A DNA stretch of 20,271 bases, from IMG/VR virus record IMGVR_UViG_3300020468_001924, positions 1 to 20,271 of that record; one strand, written 5' to 3'. Shown in pieces: positions 1 through 11,400 of this stretch; the first letter of the stretch is position 1, and every line of letters begins with the position of its first letter. Origin of the DNA: a virus. The notes below the pieces were generated by a model that searched no databases, had not been told where the DNA came from, and saw only the letters and a program-made list of their open reading frames with translations. The translations under genes were made by a program, and so were the position numbers.

Positions 1-521
1 GTTCGAAACAAAACTAAACGATTATATTTCATTGGACATAACATATATCTTGTCCATTGACTTCGATCTAAACCTGATCCATATACTGTTGTGTTCCATG
101 CTTCCTTATATGTGGGATAAGAATAATATTGTGATTCTTCTGCTGTTCGTGGACACTGTTCCCAATGAAGACTATTATGTTTCCAAAAAGATGTCCCTGC
201 TTCATCAATACATTGCTCTGGAGAATTTAAATATAATACTCCACCCCAATCCCAACCAGGATCTACATGAACATCTTGTCTTAAACTATCATGTTCGAAT
301 GAGATTCGAAAGTATCCACAAGGATTTGATGGTTCAAGACCAGCACCTACAACTTCTTCCATTTTCTTTTGAGTATCATCATTATAAAAACCAAGACGTG
401 AATTTTTACCAGGATATGTATAATTCTCACCTGGATCTGGATACTCTGTTGTCAAGGCAAAGTTTCTTACTTCTTCAACATTATCATAAAAATCATCAAT
501 AACAATAATATTTCTTTCCAT
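1..521 (-). CDS. 2OG-Fe(II) oxygenase-like protein (DUF6445-type), 5' part only
   Basis: This reading frame is open from an ATG at 521 to the window edge (173 residues), so its 3' end lies outside. The protein opens with IIVIDDFYDNVEEVRNFAL, a start I associate with small phage and bacterial proteins related to 2-oxoglutarate/Fe(II) oxygenases. An H-x-D pair (H85-V-D87) in DVHVDPGWDWGG could provide two of the three iron ligands. GTSFWKH (residues 109-115) and KYNRLVLFR (165-173) also fit the family; the distal His and the 2OG-binding Arg would be expected just beyond the edge. The gene follows the 1636-residue repeat protein by 25 nt. It has no clear Shine-Dalgarno; a TATAAT-like string lies in the gap. 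The substrate is unknown; such genes are common in cyanophages, where hydroxylation of a virion or host protein is only a guess. The family call is fairly secure, the activity is not. Confidence 0.72.
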   Translation of the reverse strand, partial: MERNIIVIDDFYDNVEEVRNFALTTEYPDPGENYTYPGKNSRLGFYNDDTQKKMEEVVGAGLEPSNPCGYFRISFEHDSLRQDVHVDPGWDWGGVLYLNSPEQCIDEAGTSFWKHNSLHWEQCPRTAEESQYYSYPTYKEAWNTTVYGSGLDRSQWTRYMLCPMKYNRLVLFR

Positions 522-546
522 CAAGTTTTATTTTTATTATAACACA

Positions 547-3500
547 TTATACACTTAATGCATTCGCTCCTGCACTTGCACCTGCCAAAGAATCTTTATC
601 TTGATATAATGAACCTCTAGTTGACATTCCGAAAGTATCATTTGAATAATCAAGACGATCAACTGTTGATTGTGGACCAGGAAGTCCACCTGCAAAATAA
701 CCAAAGAATTGATTTCCTGTTGCCGCTAATTTATTTCGTGACACAGTTAAACTAGCTTTTGGTGATGCTGCTGCAGTGTCATTACCGTAATCAACACGTT
801 CAACACGACTTGTATTTCCAAGACTACCACCACCTCCAGCAAAGTAACCATAATTTTGATTACCAGTTGCTGTAAGATATGTTCGATAAATTGATAGATT
901 TCCTTTTTGTGATGCTGTTGATGTATCACTTGCATAATCAATCCGATCTACTGTTGACCTGCTTGGTCCTCCACCACCAAAATATCCAAAGTTTTTATTA
1001 CCTGTTGCACCAGCATAAACTCTCGTTGTATTTAAATTTCCTTTTGGTGATGTTGCTGCACCATCATTTGAATAATCTAAACGATCTACTTTTGACTTAC
1101 TATCTCCATTTATATAACCGAAATCTAAATTACCAACTGCAGAAAGTTCTGAACCATTGTATGAAAGAGTACCAGTGTTAACAGCTGACAAACTATCATT
1201 TACAAAATCAAGTCTGTATATAACTGAATGTTCTGATCCACTTGAATTTGTTCCTCCACCCCAATAAGCAAAATTTTTGTTGGCGATTCCAAAACAAGAT
1301 TTTAGTTGTCTATTATTATTACCTATTGCAGGAGATGTATTCTGAAATCCTGATCTCTTCATTGACAACACGGTGTCATTATTAAAATCAATACGAGTAA
1401 TTTCAGATTTAACAGAACTTGGATTATATCCACCACCAAAGTATCCAAAGAACTCGGAACCAAATTTTTGTTGTGGTATTGGATATGATACAGGATATGC
1501 AGATGAGAATGTTTGAGAGAATCCATAATCTCTAGAACTAAATCCACCAGGAAATCTGTGAGGAACTGATAAATTTCCTTTTGGTGACGCATTTGCTGTA
1601 TCATTTGAATAATCTAAACGATCAACTGTTGATTGACCACTTGGACCTGGATATCCACCACCCCAATATCCAAATTCAGGATTACCCGCTGCTGACATTT
1701 GCCATCTTGCAGCACTTAATGATCCTTTTACAGCAGTTGTCACAGTATCATTACTAAAGTCTGCTCGATCCATTGAAGATATATCACTACCAGTTGTTCC
1801 ACCACCCCAATATCCAAAATCTTTATTTGCTGTTGCACCCATATTATCTTTAGTTTGATTCAATAATCCTTTTGTTGACGCAACTACAGTATCATTTGAG
1901 TATTCAATACGATCTATAGATGAAACACGAGAAGGTGTTTCTCCTCCTCCAAAATATCCGAAGTTACTATTTCCTGTTGCAGATGTGCCAGATCTAACTA
2001 ATGTCAAAGTTCCTTTAGGTGACGCAACTACAGTGTCATTTGAATAATCAATTCGATCTACTCCTGATGAATTACCCGAAGGACTTTGCCCTCCACCAAA
2101 ATATCCAAATTCATCATTACCTGTTGCAAGACTCTGACCTCTCTTAGGAGTACTCAAAGAACCTTTTGCCACCATCGCTGTGCTATCACTTGAATAATCA
2201 AGTCTGTCCACAGTAGTTACATAAGCAGGTGCTGCAGTGACTCCACCACCAAAGTAACCAAATTTTGTATTACCAACTCCTGCTGCTTTATACCTACCAG
2301 AAGTCATTGCTCCTTTTGGAGTTGCTGCTGAAGTATCACTTGCAAATTCAACTCTATCAACTGTCACCACTGCAGGAAAACCACCACCAAAATATGCAAA
2401 TCCAGTTCCAACCGTGCTCGTTGAGGGTACAGTACCATCAGTAAATTTTATTCTTTCAGTAAATGTGAATGATCTTTTATTTGATCTGGAACTATGACCA
2501 GTGTGAAGAATAGTAGTTTCACTTAAATTTCCCTTTGGAGATGCTGTTGTTGTATCACTTGAGTAGTCAAGACGATCTACTGTTGACAGATTCGGACTAG
2601 GATCAAAAGTACCACCCATAAAATATCCAAAATCTTTACTACCTGTTGCTTTAACATGATATCTATTACCACTTAAAGGTCCTTTTGGTGTTAATACTAT
2701 TAAGTCAGTAGCATAATCAAGTCGATTTAGAATTGACACCCCTGTAGTAACTGATGGAGTTGTTCCCCCTGCATAATATCCAAAGTCTTGATTACCTGTT
2801 GCACCTAAACGATTTGTTTCTGCTGGTAAATTACCAGCTGGTATACCTGTTGTTAAATCATTTGCAAAGTTTATACGACTTGATTGTGAGCTTCTATCAG
2901 TATCATTATATCTATTTCCACCGACAAAATATCCGAATAGTCCGTTTGAAGTAGAATCTCCATCAAATTTTTGTAATCCTATATTTCCTCTTACAGCAGT
3001 GTTTGTCAAATCATTTGAATAATCTAATCTTTGAACTATAGAATCATATGCAGGTGAGTTATCAGGATCTTTACCACCCCCAAAATATCCAAAATCAGAA
3101 TTTCCTGTTGCTTGCATACCACCCATTTTCTTTTGAAGATTTCCTCTTGGTGATGCTGTTGCTGTATCACTACTATAATCAATTCTTTGAATTGTACAAT
3201 ATCCTGGTGATGGAGAAGCTCCTCCTTGACCACCTACAACAAATCCAAAATCTTTATTTGCTGTTGCTGCTGCATTACCGGTTACTTGGCCAATATTTCC
3301 TTTGACCGCAGCAGTTGCTGTGTCACTAGAATAATCAATTCGATCAGTTTTAGTGCCATATCCTGTAGCACCTCCACTAGAACGATATCCAAATGCAGGT
3401 CCAAACTCAGGTGCTCCAAATGCAGTCGTTGTAATAGAGGTGGTGCCTGGTGCTGTGGTCGGTGCTGCATTTTCTCTGGAACTTACACCACCTTCCAAAA

Positions 3501-5457
3501 TATTTTGTTTCCTTGTAGTAAGATTTGTATAAAGAGATGCAGATGTATCATTTGAATAATCCATTTTCTGCAAAACACCATTCGGAGAAGAAGGACCAAC
3601 ACTTCCAAGAGCCCATATTGCAAGAGAAGTATTACCTGTTGCAGAACCACTTTGCCAACCACCATAAGCATTTGTTAATCCAACTTTATTAGTCATGGTC
3701 GAAGTATCACTTGCATATTCCATTCGAGTTACTTTGGAAGTGGTTGATGAAAAGACACCTGCATATCCATACTCAGCATTACCAGTTCCAGATCCGTAAT
3801 AACCATGATAACCCATGTTTCCCTTGGGTGATGTAGCCGCTGTATCATTCGAATAATCTATACGATAGGTATCTGACCGAGTTGTGAAACTAGGAAGGAT
3901 GCTTGAATTTCCACCCATGAAATAACCATAAGACTGATTTCCAACACCAGCCATACCAGTTCTCTTCGGCATGGTTGCTTTAGGAGATGTTGTGGAAGTA
4001 TCAGATGAATAATCTAGTCTTTGTATTCTTGAATCAAGATCGGTTCCTCCAGAAAAGTAACCATAACTAATGGTGCTTGCTCCCGCTCTATAACCTCCAG
4101 CTGCGGATAAGTTTCCTTTTGCAACTGTTGTTGTTGTGTCACTTGAGTAATCAAGTCTATCTACATTCGATACATCTTGTGACGGATCATACGATCCACC
4201 TAAGAATCCACCAGCCCAATATCCATAAGATGGACTACTTGCCCCTGCAGTAGACTTTCTTGGTGCTAATAAAGGACCTCTTACAAGTGCGGTTTCTAAG
4301 TTAGTATCAAAATCAATACGATCAACTGAACTATATTCAGTACCACCATAATTTCCTCCACCGAAGTAACCATAAGGGTTTCCAACTGGAACTTGTCCAG
4401 GTTGACTAAAAGTTGAAGATCCTGAAGTGGTTGGATTTCCATTATCTCTAGAACTAGTACTTGTTGTATAAGTTCTACCAGCAGATAAAGGACTTTTAAC
4501 CACTGCTGTTGCTGTATCATTACTGTAATCAATTCTATCTGTGGTTGTCCATCCAGTACCAGTATTCTCAGAAGGAGCTTTTCCACCAGTAAAATACCCA
4601 TGAGTGGTGCTGGAAAATGCGGAATGTGTGTATCTCCCTAAGGTCACTGGTCCTTTTGGTGACGTTGTTGATGTATCACTTGAGTAATCAATTCTTTGTA
4701 CATAGGTTCTCATATAAAAAGTATCTGATCCAGAACCAATATATCCAAAATCACCAGTGCCTGTTGATGCAGTTCTACTAATCTGATTAGCCAAAGGACC
4801 TTTTGGTGTTGCTGCTGCTGTATCATTTGAATATTGAATTCTTTGCACTGTTGTACCAGAAGTACTACTACTCCCACCAGCAATATATCCAAAAGATTGA
4901 TTACCTGTACCAGCCTGAAGAAAGACACCTGCGTCTGCTAAATTACCTTTTTCTACTGCTGTTGCTGTATCATTACTATGATCAATACGATCTATTGATG
5001 ATGTAGCACTAGGAGCGTAACCACCAGCAGCATATCCAAAATTAACATTACCCACTGGAACTGCGTAGTTCCTTGCAACACTTAAATTACCTTTTGGTGA
5101 TGTTTGTGTGGTGTCATTTGAATAATCAAGTCGATCTACTGTTGATAATTTTGTTGGTGTTCCTCCACCAGCAAAGTATCCAAAAGGTTGACTACTTGTC
5201 GAAGATAAAGATGAAGCAGCATTATTTAATGAACCTCTTACTAACATTGTTGCTGTATCACTTGAATAATCAAGTCGATCCATAGTTGATTGTCTAGCAA
5301 CAGGAATCATGGTAAATCCACCACCAGTATAACCATAATCAGTTCCTGCAGGATTAGCTATATCCTTAAAAACAAAAACATCGTTGATTGTTGAAGTTGT
5401 TCCGTTGATTTGTTTTCTATAAAATTGTTCGAGAGAGAATACACTTGACTTACTCAT
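547..5457 (-). CDS. Giant kelch-like repeat protein, probable tail fibre/virion surface protein (1636 aa)
   Basis: The ATG at 5457 is preceded by AAGGGG 11 nt upstream and lies 16 nt after the stop of the 2171-residue fibre gene. After an N-terminal segment of about 40 residues, almost the whole protein consists of ~50-residue repeats with the pattern FGYFGGG, then VDRLDYSNDT, then ASPKGNLS, then ATGN. I count thirty. The paired glycines after an aromatic and the ~50-residue period resemble kelch-type beta-propeller blades. An SSR-containing linker follows repeats 6, 12, 18 and 24, dividing the protein into five groups of six. Only two cysteines are visible (C754, C1388), unlike the neighbouring fibres. 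There is no signal peptide or membrane segment. Position next to fibre genes suggests a virion surface role, perhaps glycan or receptor binding. Similar repeat proteins are, from memory, annotated as structural proteins in cyanophages. The fold is inferred. Confidence 0.88.
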   Translation of the reverse strand: MSKSSVFSLEQFYRKQINGTTSTINDVFVFKDIANPAGTDYGYTGGGFTMIPVARQSTMDRLDYSSDTATMLVRGSLNNAASSLSSTSSQPFGYFAGGGTPTKLSTVDRLDYSNDTTQTSPKGNLSVARNYAVPVGNVNFGYAAGGYAPSATSSIDRIDHSNDTATAVEKGNLADAGVFLQAGTGNQSFGYIAGGSSSTSGTTVQRIQYSNDTAAATPKGPLANQISRTASTGTGDFGYIGSGSDTFYMRTYVQRIDYSSDTSTTSPKGPVTLGRYTHSAFSSTTHGYFTGGKAPSENTGTGWTTTDRIDYSNDTATAVVKSPLSAGRTYTTSTSSRDNGNPTTSGSSTFSQPGQVPVGNPYGYFGGGNYGGTEYSSVDRIDFDTNLETALVRGPLLAPRKSTAGASSPSYGYWAGGFLGGSYDPSQDVSNVDRLDYSSDTTTTVAKGNLSAAGGYRAGASTISYGYFSGGTDLDSRIQRLDYSSDTSTTSPKATMPKRTGMAGVGNQSYGYFMGGNSSILPSFTTRSDTYRIDYSNDTAATSPKGNMGYHGYYGSGTGNAEYGYAGVFSSTTSKVTRMEYASDTSTMTNKVGLTNAYGGWQSGSATGNTSLAIWALGSVGPSSPNGVLQKMDYSNDTSASLYTNLTTRKQNILEGGVSSRENAAPTTAPGTTSITTTAFGAPEFGPAFGYRSSGGATGYGTKTDRIDYSSDTATAAVKGNIGQVTGNAAATANKDFGFVVGGQGGASPSPGYCTIQRIDYSSDTATASPRGNLQKKMGGMQATGNSDFGYFGGGKDPDNSPAYDSIVQRLDYSNDLTNTAVRGNIGLQKFDGDSTSNGLFGYFVGGNRYNDTDRSSQSSRINFANDLTTGIPAGNLPAETNRLGATGNQDFGYYAGGTTPSVTTGVSILNRLDYATDLIVLTPKGPLSGNRYHVKATGSKDFGYFMGGTFDPSPNLSTVDRLDYSSDTTTASPKGNLSETTILHTGHSSRSNKRSFTFTERIKFTDGTVPSTSTVGTGFAYFGGGFPAVVTVDRVEFASDTSAATPKGAMTSGRYKAAGVGNTKFGYFGGGVTAAPAYVTTVDRLDYSSDSTAMVAKGSLSTPKRGQSLATGNDEFGYFGGGQSPSGNSSGVDRIDYSNDTVVASPKGTLTLVRSGTSATGNSNFGYFGGGETPSRVSSIDRIEYSNDTVVASTKGLLNQTKDNMGATANKDFGYWGGGTTGSDISSMDRADFSNDTVTTAVKGSLSAARWQMSAAGNPEFGYWGGGYPGPSGQSTVDRLDYSNDTANASPKGNLSVPHRFPGGFSSRDYGFSQTFSSAYPVSYPIPQQKFGSEFFGYFGGGYNPSSVKSEITRIDFNNDTVLSMKRSGFQNTSPAIGNNNRQLKSCFGIANKNFAYWGGGTNSSGSEHSVIYRLDFVNDSLSAVNTGTLSYNGSELSAVGNLDFGYINGDSKSKVDRLDYSNDGAATSPKGNLNTTRVYAGATGNKNFGYFGGGGPSRSTVDRIDYASDTSTASQKGNLSIYRTYLTATGNQNYGYFAGGGGSLGNTSRVERVDYGNDTAAASPKASLTVSRNKLAATGNQFFGYFAGGLPGPQSTVDRLDYSNDTFGMSTRGSLYQDKDSLAGASAGANALSV
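574..5346 (-). repeat. Thirty ~150-bp kelch-like coding repeats in five groups of six
   Basis: The approximate groups, in translation order, are 5346-4447, 4380-3475, 3399-2485, 2406-1531 and 1455-574 (residues 38-337, 360-661, 687-991, 1018-1309 and 1335-1628). Each holds six copies of the DRLDYSNDT-type core. Each of the first four ends in an SSR(D/E/S) tripeptide context and is followed by a Ser/Thr/Pro-rich linker of roughly 25 residues. The distance from one SSR to the next is 318-330 residues. Individual repeats have diverged, most in repeats 11-12, 16-17 and 25-26. Confidence 0.85.
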
Positions 5458-5468
5458 TTTATATTATT

Positions 5469-5474
5469 CCCCTT
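5469..5474 (-). promoter_or_regulatory. Ribosome binding site of the 1636-residue repeat protein
   Basis: AAGGGG lies 11 nt before the ATG at 5457 and overlaps the end of the upstream stop codon. It supports this start. The spacing is slightly long. Confidence 0.5.
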
Positions 5475-8400
5475 TAAGTGATTTTCTTACCAGATACTAT
5501 TACGTCTATCGTTCCTGCGGCTGCTGCGGTTTGTACTTTAACTGTTCCACCCGTCTCTAGTCTCTTTGGTCTATCTAATATTTCTACTGATGCATATCTT
5601 GGAACCACTAAATTCTTTGCAAGATGTATGGCAGTTGATCCGTTCACAAGTTGTATGGTGACAGGGAAATCTCCAGCATCAGTTCTGTTTGTTAATTTAA
5701 TTGATTGCAATACAGTTGGATTTGATGTTGATGTATATATGGTTGTAAGATCTGTGTTTGCAACACCAACAGTTGAACCATATCCTGCTACAAAATCAGT
5801 GCTCTCTTGTTCCTGATAACTTGCATAAAGTTCAAGAGCATCATTAACACCAGCGTATGATGAATCTGAAGCCCAAACTTTTACTACGTCAGATGGATTC
5901 ATGACCATAGGTTGCTTGAGTAGTTCTAATAATCCATTATCGGGAACAGGAACGTTGTAAGCTAGATAAACTTTTGTCTCACTACTGTATGTTGTCACAC
6001 CTGGATTTATTGATGCGATTACATTGACTGTACTACCAACACCAGAAGTTACATTTGCAACACTGATTGAATCTATTACATATCTCTTTGTATTATCCGG
6101 ACCAAATGTTATTACGTTTGTCTCATATCCATAAATGGTTGCTTGAATTGAACTTGTGATTCCAGTATTAAATTTATCTCCTGATCCTCCAGAGGCTGGG
6201 AGATTTGTTAGTAGAGATCCATCACCAACAAATGATGTTGCTGTTAGAACTCCAGTTATGTGAGCACCAGTTGATCTGAATGTTGATGCTGTTGCAACAG
6301 TTACATTAAAACCACTATCACCTGCTATCCAACGATTTGTGCCAGCACCAATTGCAAGTTGACAACTACCTGTTGCTGATGGTAATTGAACTGCACAACC
6401 GATTGCAACATTATAACAACCAGTAGTAAGTGTGCATGCTGTATATTTTCCTAAGAAGACGTTGAAACACCCAGTTGTCAGGCAACAACCTGCAGCAAAA
6501 CCGATTGCAATGTTATCATCACCTAAGACATTTGATGATCCATTACCCTTCATAGCACCCATACCAATGGCAATATTTCTTGTGGCAGATGACATACACA
6601 TCCCTGCTTGGGTACCCAAGATTACATTATCACCATCAGTTACTTTACATCCTGCCTGTGGACCTATTAATACGTTCCTATCACCACCACTACATGCTCC
6701 TGCATAACATCCAAGAACAACACTGTTACAAGTATTAGAATTTTGACCTGCTTTCTCACCAATATATACACTATACTGAGCAGTTGTAGTATATTGACCT
6801 GCACCAGCTCCAAGAAAGACATGACAACCAGTGTTGGTAAGACATGTACCAGCACATAATCCAATAATAACGTTCTTTATAGCTGTAGTCATTCTGCAAC
6901 CAGCAAGACGACCAAGAACTACATTGTACTTAGCTTCGGTCATGGCAGTACCAGCATAAGTACCCATGACGACATTATCGCAACCCGAAGTTAATGCCTT
7001 AGCTGCACTCATTCCAATAGCAATATTCAGACAACCTGTTCCAGCTGATGATGAAGCTCCAGAGTAATTACCAAGGAAAACATTTTGAATACCTGAAGTG
7101 ACACATTTACCTGCGTTAGTTCCTATCAATACGTTACATGCAGCACTTGTTGCAGCTCGTGCTGTCTGACTACCAAGCATGACATTACCAGTACCTGTTG
7201 CAGTTGTATCAGCATCACCACCAAGAGTTCCAGTTCCCATGGCAATGTTACTATTACCAGTGGTAAATCCTTGTGCTGCATTTCTTCCAAAGAATATGTT
7301 ATAACCACCTGAACTGATGTCTGCACCAGCATTTTTACCGATTGTAATATTTTGCTGACCAGTGACAGTACCAGTTCCTTGTGCCCCACAACCAATCGCA
7401 ATATTCTCAACACCAGTTGATATGGTCTTACCAGCAGCTGTTCCTATTAAAATGTTACAATCACCAGATGTTAATCCACATCCTGCATCACATCCGATTG
7501 CGACGCCTCTATCTCCCTCTGAGTTTCTTCCTGCTCCAGCACCAAGAAATACGTTATAACAATGATTGTCAACTTTACATCCTGCATCACATCCAATAAT
7601 AACATTGGCAATTCCAGAACCCAAACACCTTGCTGCCTTTTCTCCAAATGAAACATTGTAATTTCCTGTTTGAGTATTTCCACCAGCACCACCAGAGTAT
7701 CTACCAATCGCAACATTAGCAAAAGAATAAGTAGAGCAACAACCGGCACGATATCCTATGAGTACGTTAGCACCTCCACCATGCATACCTGCCTGTGTTC
7801 CAATAAGTATAGTATTATTACTACTACACGCACATAATCCTGCTTCACAACCTATGTAAACATTATTATCACCAGCACAATTTTTACATCCTGCCTGATA
7901 TCCAAGTGCAACGTTAAAACAAGTATCAGCATCAGAACAATTACCAGCCTCAGTTCCTGCATATAAGTTCTCTTGTGCGTCTGGAGTAAATCCAGCACCA
8001 GTCATCTGTGACGCATCACCGTAGAATTGATACGCAGATACAATACCAACACTTAACTTCGCAGTATTACCTACACCAACTGCTGCGTTTGGATTTGTGG
8101 TTCCGATACCAACGTTAAAGTCGCAGTTACCAACCATCCAGTAAGAAGATTCAACACCAATTACTAATTGACAACTACCTGTGTCTGATGGAGGTGTTGC
8201 ATTAACACCAATTGCAATGTTTTTACTTCCAGTTGATATACATTTACCTGCACCAACACCTAATGCAATATTACTGCTACCAGTCGCACATATTCCAGTA
8301 CCATTTCCCAAAAATGTATTATTACCACCTGATGTAATACTACAACCAGCGACTCTACCGATTAATGTATTACTACTACCTGAAGAAATTTTTCTACCAC

Positions 8401-11400
8401 TGTAATGACCCATTACCGCATTAAAATTACCTGAAGTAGAACCTCCATCTGCAGATCCTCCAAGAGCTTCTTGTCCAAAACCAATATTATAAGAACCATC
8501 TGCAGAACCACTACCAGTAATGTGCAGTCCTGCACAGGTGCCCATGAATATATTAGAGTGTCCGTTTGTAAGTTTTTGTCCTGCTCTAAGTCCAATTGCA
8601 ATGTTACAGTTACCAATACCACCGCCACTACCAAAAAGTGCACAGGTGCCCATGGCAATATTACAACTATTCTGTAATTTTCTTCCTGCGAATACCCCTA
8701 TTGCAACGTTACATAACCCTGTTGACATACAGCATTCTAAACTACCTGTACCAAGTGCGATATTATGACTACCACTTGTCAATTTCTTTGCTGGACATAC
8801 ACCTATGGCAATGTTACAACTACCAGTTACGAGGCCGTTACCACCAGCATAATATCCCATGAATGCATTCTTGGAACCACTTGTTAAGCACATTCCAGCA
8901 CGAGGACCAAATAATGCATTATAATTACCACTGGTCAGGTCATTTCCTGTTAGACAACCGATAACTGCATTACCACAACCAGTCATACAATCACTACCTT
9001 GACCACCATCATTATCAGAACCAATCATCACATTGTCTTTACCAGTGCTTAACTGCTTTCCTGCATATTGACCGATTAAAACATTACAACATCCAGTTGT
9101 TAAAGCATACGCAGCATAGTATCCAGCAACAAAGTTAAAATCACCAGTCGTATTACCTTGTTGTGCTTGTTCAGAACCTAAAAATATATTATAATCTCCA
9201 TTATTAACACCTGCCTTACCACCATCACCAATTATTATGTTCGAAGTTCCTCCAGTAAATGTTTTACCAGCATTTTTACCTATGTAAATGCTGTTTGCTC
9301 CTGATGTGACACAACATCCTGCAGCAAGACCGATAGCTATTAAATTACCAGCAGCATTATATCTTCCTGCGTCTTGACCTAAGTAAACACCTTGACAAGT
9401 ATCAGAGTCTATAGCTGCACCAGCGTTTGAACCTGCTACTAAATTCTCCTGTCCATCTGGAGGGAATGAACCAGAAATAGTGATTGTTGAAACACCAGCT
9501 GCACCGGCAGATGCAGTTGCCACAACAGCATCTCCAACAAAGTTAATTGTTGATACACTACCTGCGGTACCGACTGTTGATCCCTCATCTTTAACTGTTA
9601 ATCCACCAATCGCACCCGTTCCTGCAGCAGTAATACCTGTTAAATTTGATCCATCTCCATATAAAGTAGAGGCAGTAACTGAACTTATACCAGATATATT
9701 TGTTGAATTATCACCAATTATGTTTCCATTTGCGGTGATGTCACCTGTTACCACCAATTCACTAAATGTTGAAGTGCCACCTGTATTAATTCCAGTTGGT
9801 AAATTCGTTAGGTTTGCACCACTAATTGCAGGTAATGTTGCAGGGAACCTAGCATCTGGAATTGTACCACTTAAGTTTGATGAGGGGACTGTTCCACTGA
9901 ATGAAGTAGCACTTACAATACCAGTAGCAGCATAAACTGTAGCAATACCAGCAAGAGTTACGTTATAAGAACTATCACCAGTAATCCATTTGTTTGATCC
10001 ACATCCGATTGCTAATTGTGTAGAACCTGTTGTGGATGCCAGTGTAACTGAATGTCCAATCGCAATATTATTACTACCTATTGTTGTGTTAGATGCATGA
10101 TCACCTATGAAGATATTATAACTTCCTTCAGTATGTGCAAAACCAGACTTAGCTCCAATCGCAACGTTTGATATTGATAATTCTTGCCAATCGTATGCCA
10201 ACCAACCTGCACCTGATGAACATCCAGCACAGGAACCTAAGTAAGTGTTGCAACATCCTTTATTCCTGAATCCTGCAAGTGCTCCAACCGAAGTGTTATA
10301 ATTCTGAAGTGATGATCCGTACCCAGCTAAAGCACCAGAATTTGATCCAAGATATGTGTTGTAACAACCTTGTTCTACAAAACCTGAACAATTTCCTAGG
10401 AAAATATTTTCTCCACCAGTTGTTTTATTACTACACTGACCAGCTGTGCATCCAATTATAATATTATTACTTCTAGTGTTACAAAAACCAGCACATTTAC
10501 CAATAGTAATACCATATTGTACACCAGTACCACAATAACCTGCACAGAAACCAGCAAATACATTATAATCACCAGAATTTATATTAGCTCCTGCACAAGT
10601 TCCTAGAAAAATATTATGGACTGTTCCACCACCAATAGAGTTACCAGCAGCAAGACCTGCACTGACGTTGCATGTGCTATCACTCAATCTAGCAGCATTG
10701 ACTGTACCTGATGAAATATTAGATGCGTTTAAGTTTGTTAAATTTGCACCACTGATTGCAGGTAATGCACCTGAAAGTTTTGATGCGGTCAGTGTTGTTA
10801 TTCTTGCATCAGCAACTGTGCCTGTTAGATTACCAGCAGGAATACTTGTTAAGCTTGCACCTGAACCAGAGAATGTTGTTGCAGTAATAATTCCTGTGGC
10901 AGAAACACCTGCACCAGCATGAATACCTTGTCTTGCAGTTATGACACCTATTGAATCAATGCTTGTGACATCCTCATATGTTAAGGTACCACCGATTGTT
11001 ACATTACCAGAAACGGTTAAATTATTAAAATTACTTGTGCCAGTTGTACTGATACCAGGAATACTTAAGTTTGTTAATGATGAACCATCACCAGAAAATG
11101 TTGATGCAGTTACACCAGCAATACCTGTAATATTAGTTGAGTTATCACCTACAATATTTCCATTCGCATTTATATTTCCATTCGCATTTATATTTCCTTG
11201 AAATGTAGATACACCTGTAACTGTGAGATGATTGAATGTTGAACCACCTTCCGTGCTAATACCTGGTAGATTAGTCAGTGCTGAACCATCAATTGCAGGA
11301 AGTGCACCAGTCAAATTACCAGCAGTTAGATTAGTTAAGTTTGCACCACTGATAGCAGGAAGAGTTCCAGTTAAGTTTGCTGCTGGTAAATTTGTTAATC

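Noticed and set aside
32-502. A 156-residue open frame on the plus strand
   Set aside because: It lies opposite the oxygenase-like gene, whose minus-strand frame is open to the edge and carries family motifs. The plus-strand product is Leu/His-rich with no recognisable pattern.
547-5457. CRISPR array or intergenic satellite explanation for the periodic DNA
   Set aside because: The period follows codons in one uninterrupted reading frame, units are ~150 bp and diverged, and there are no short identical repeats with unique spacers.
9480-9935. Pro/Val-rich open frames on the plus strand inside the fibre genes (also near 5478-5816, 10668-11471 and 16027-16479)
   Set aside because: They mirror Gly/Thr/Ser/Asn-rich repeats read antisense, where codon bias removes stops. 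They lack ribosome sites and break up with the repeat pattern.
6302-10669. A true bacterial trimeric autotransporter adhesin
   Set aside because: The repeats resemble YadA-type beta-roll, but there is no signal peptide or membrane-anchor domain, and the neighbours are phage genes.
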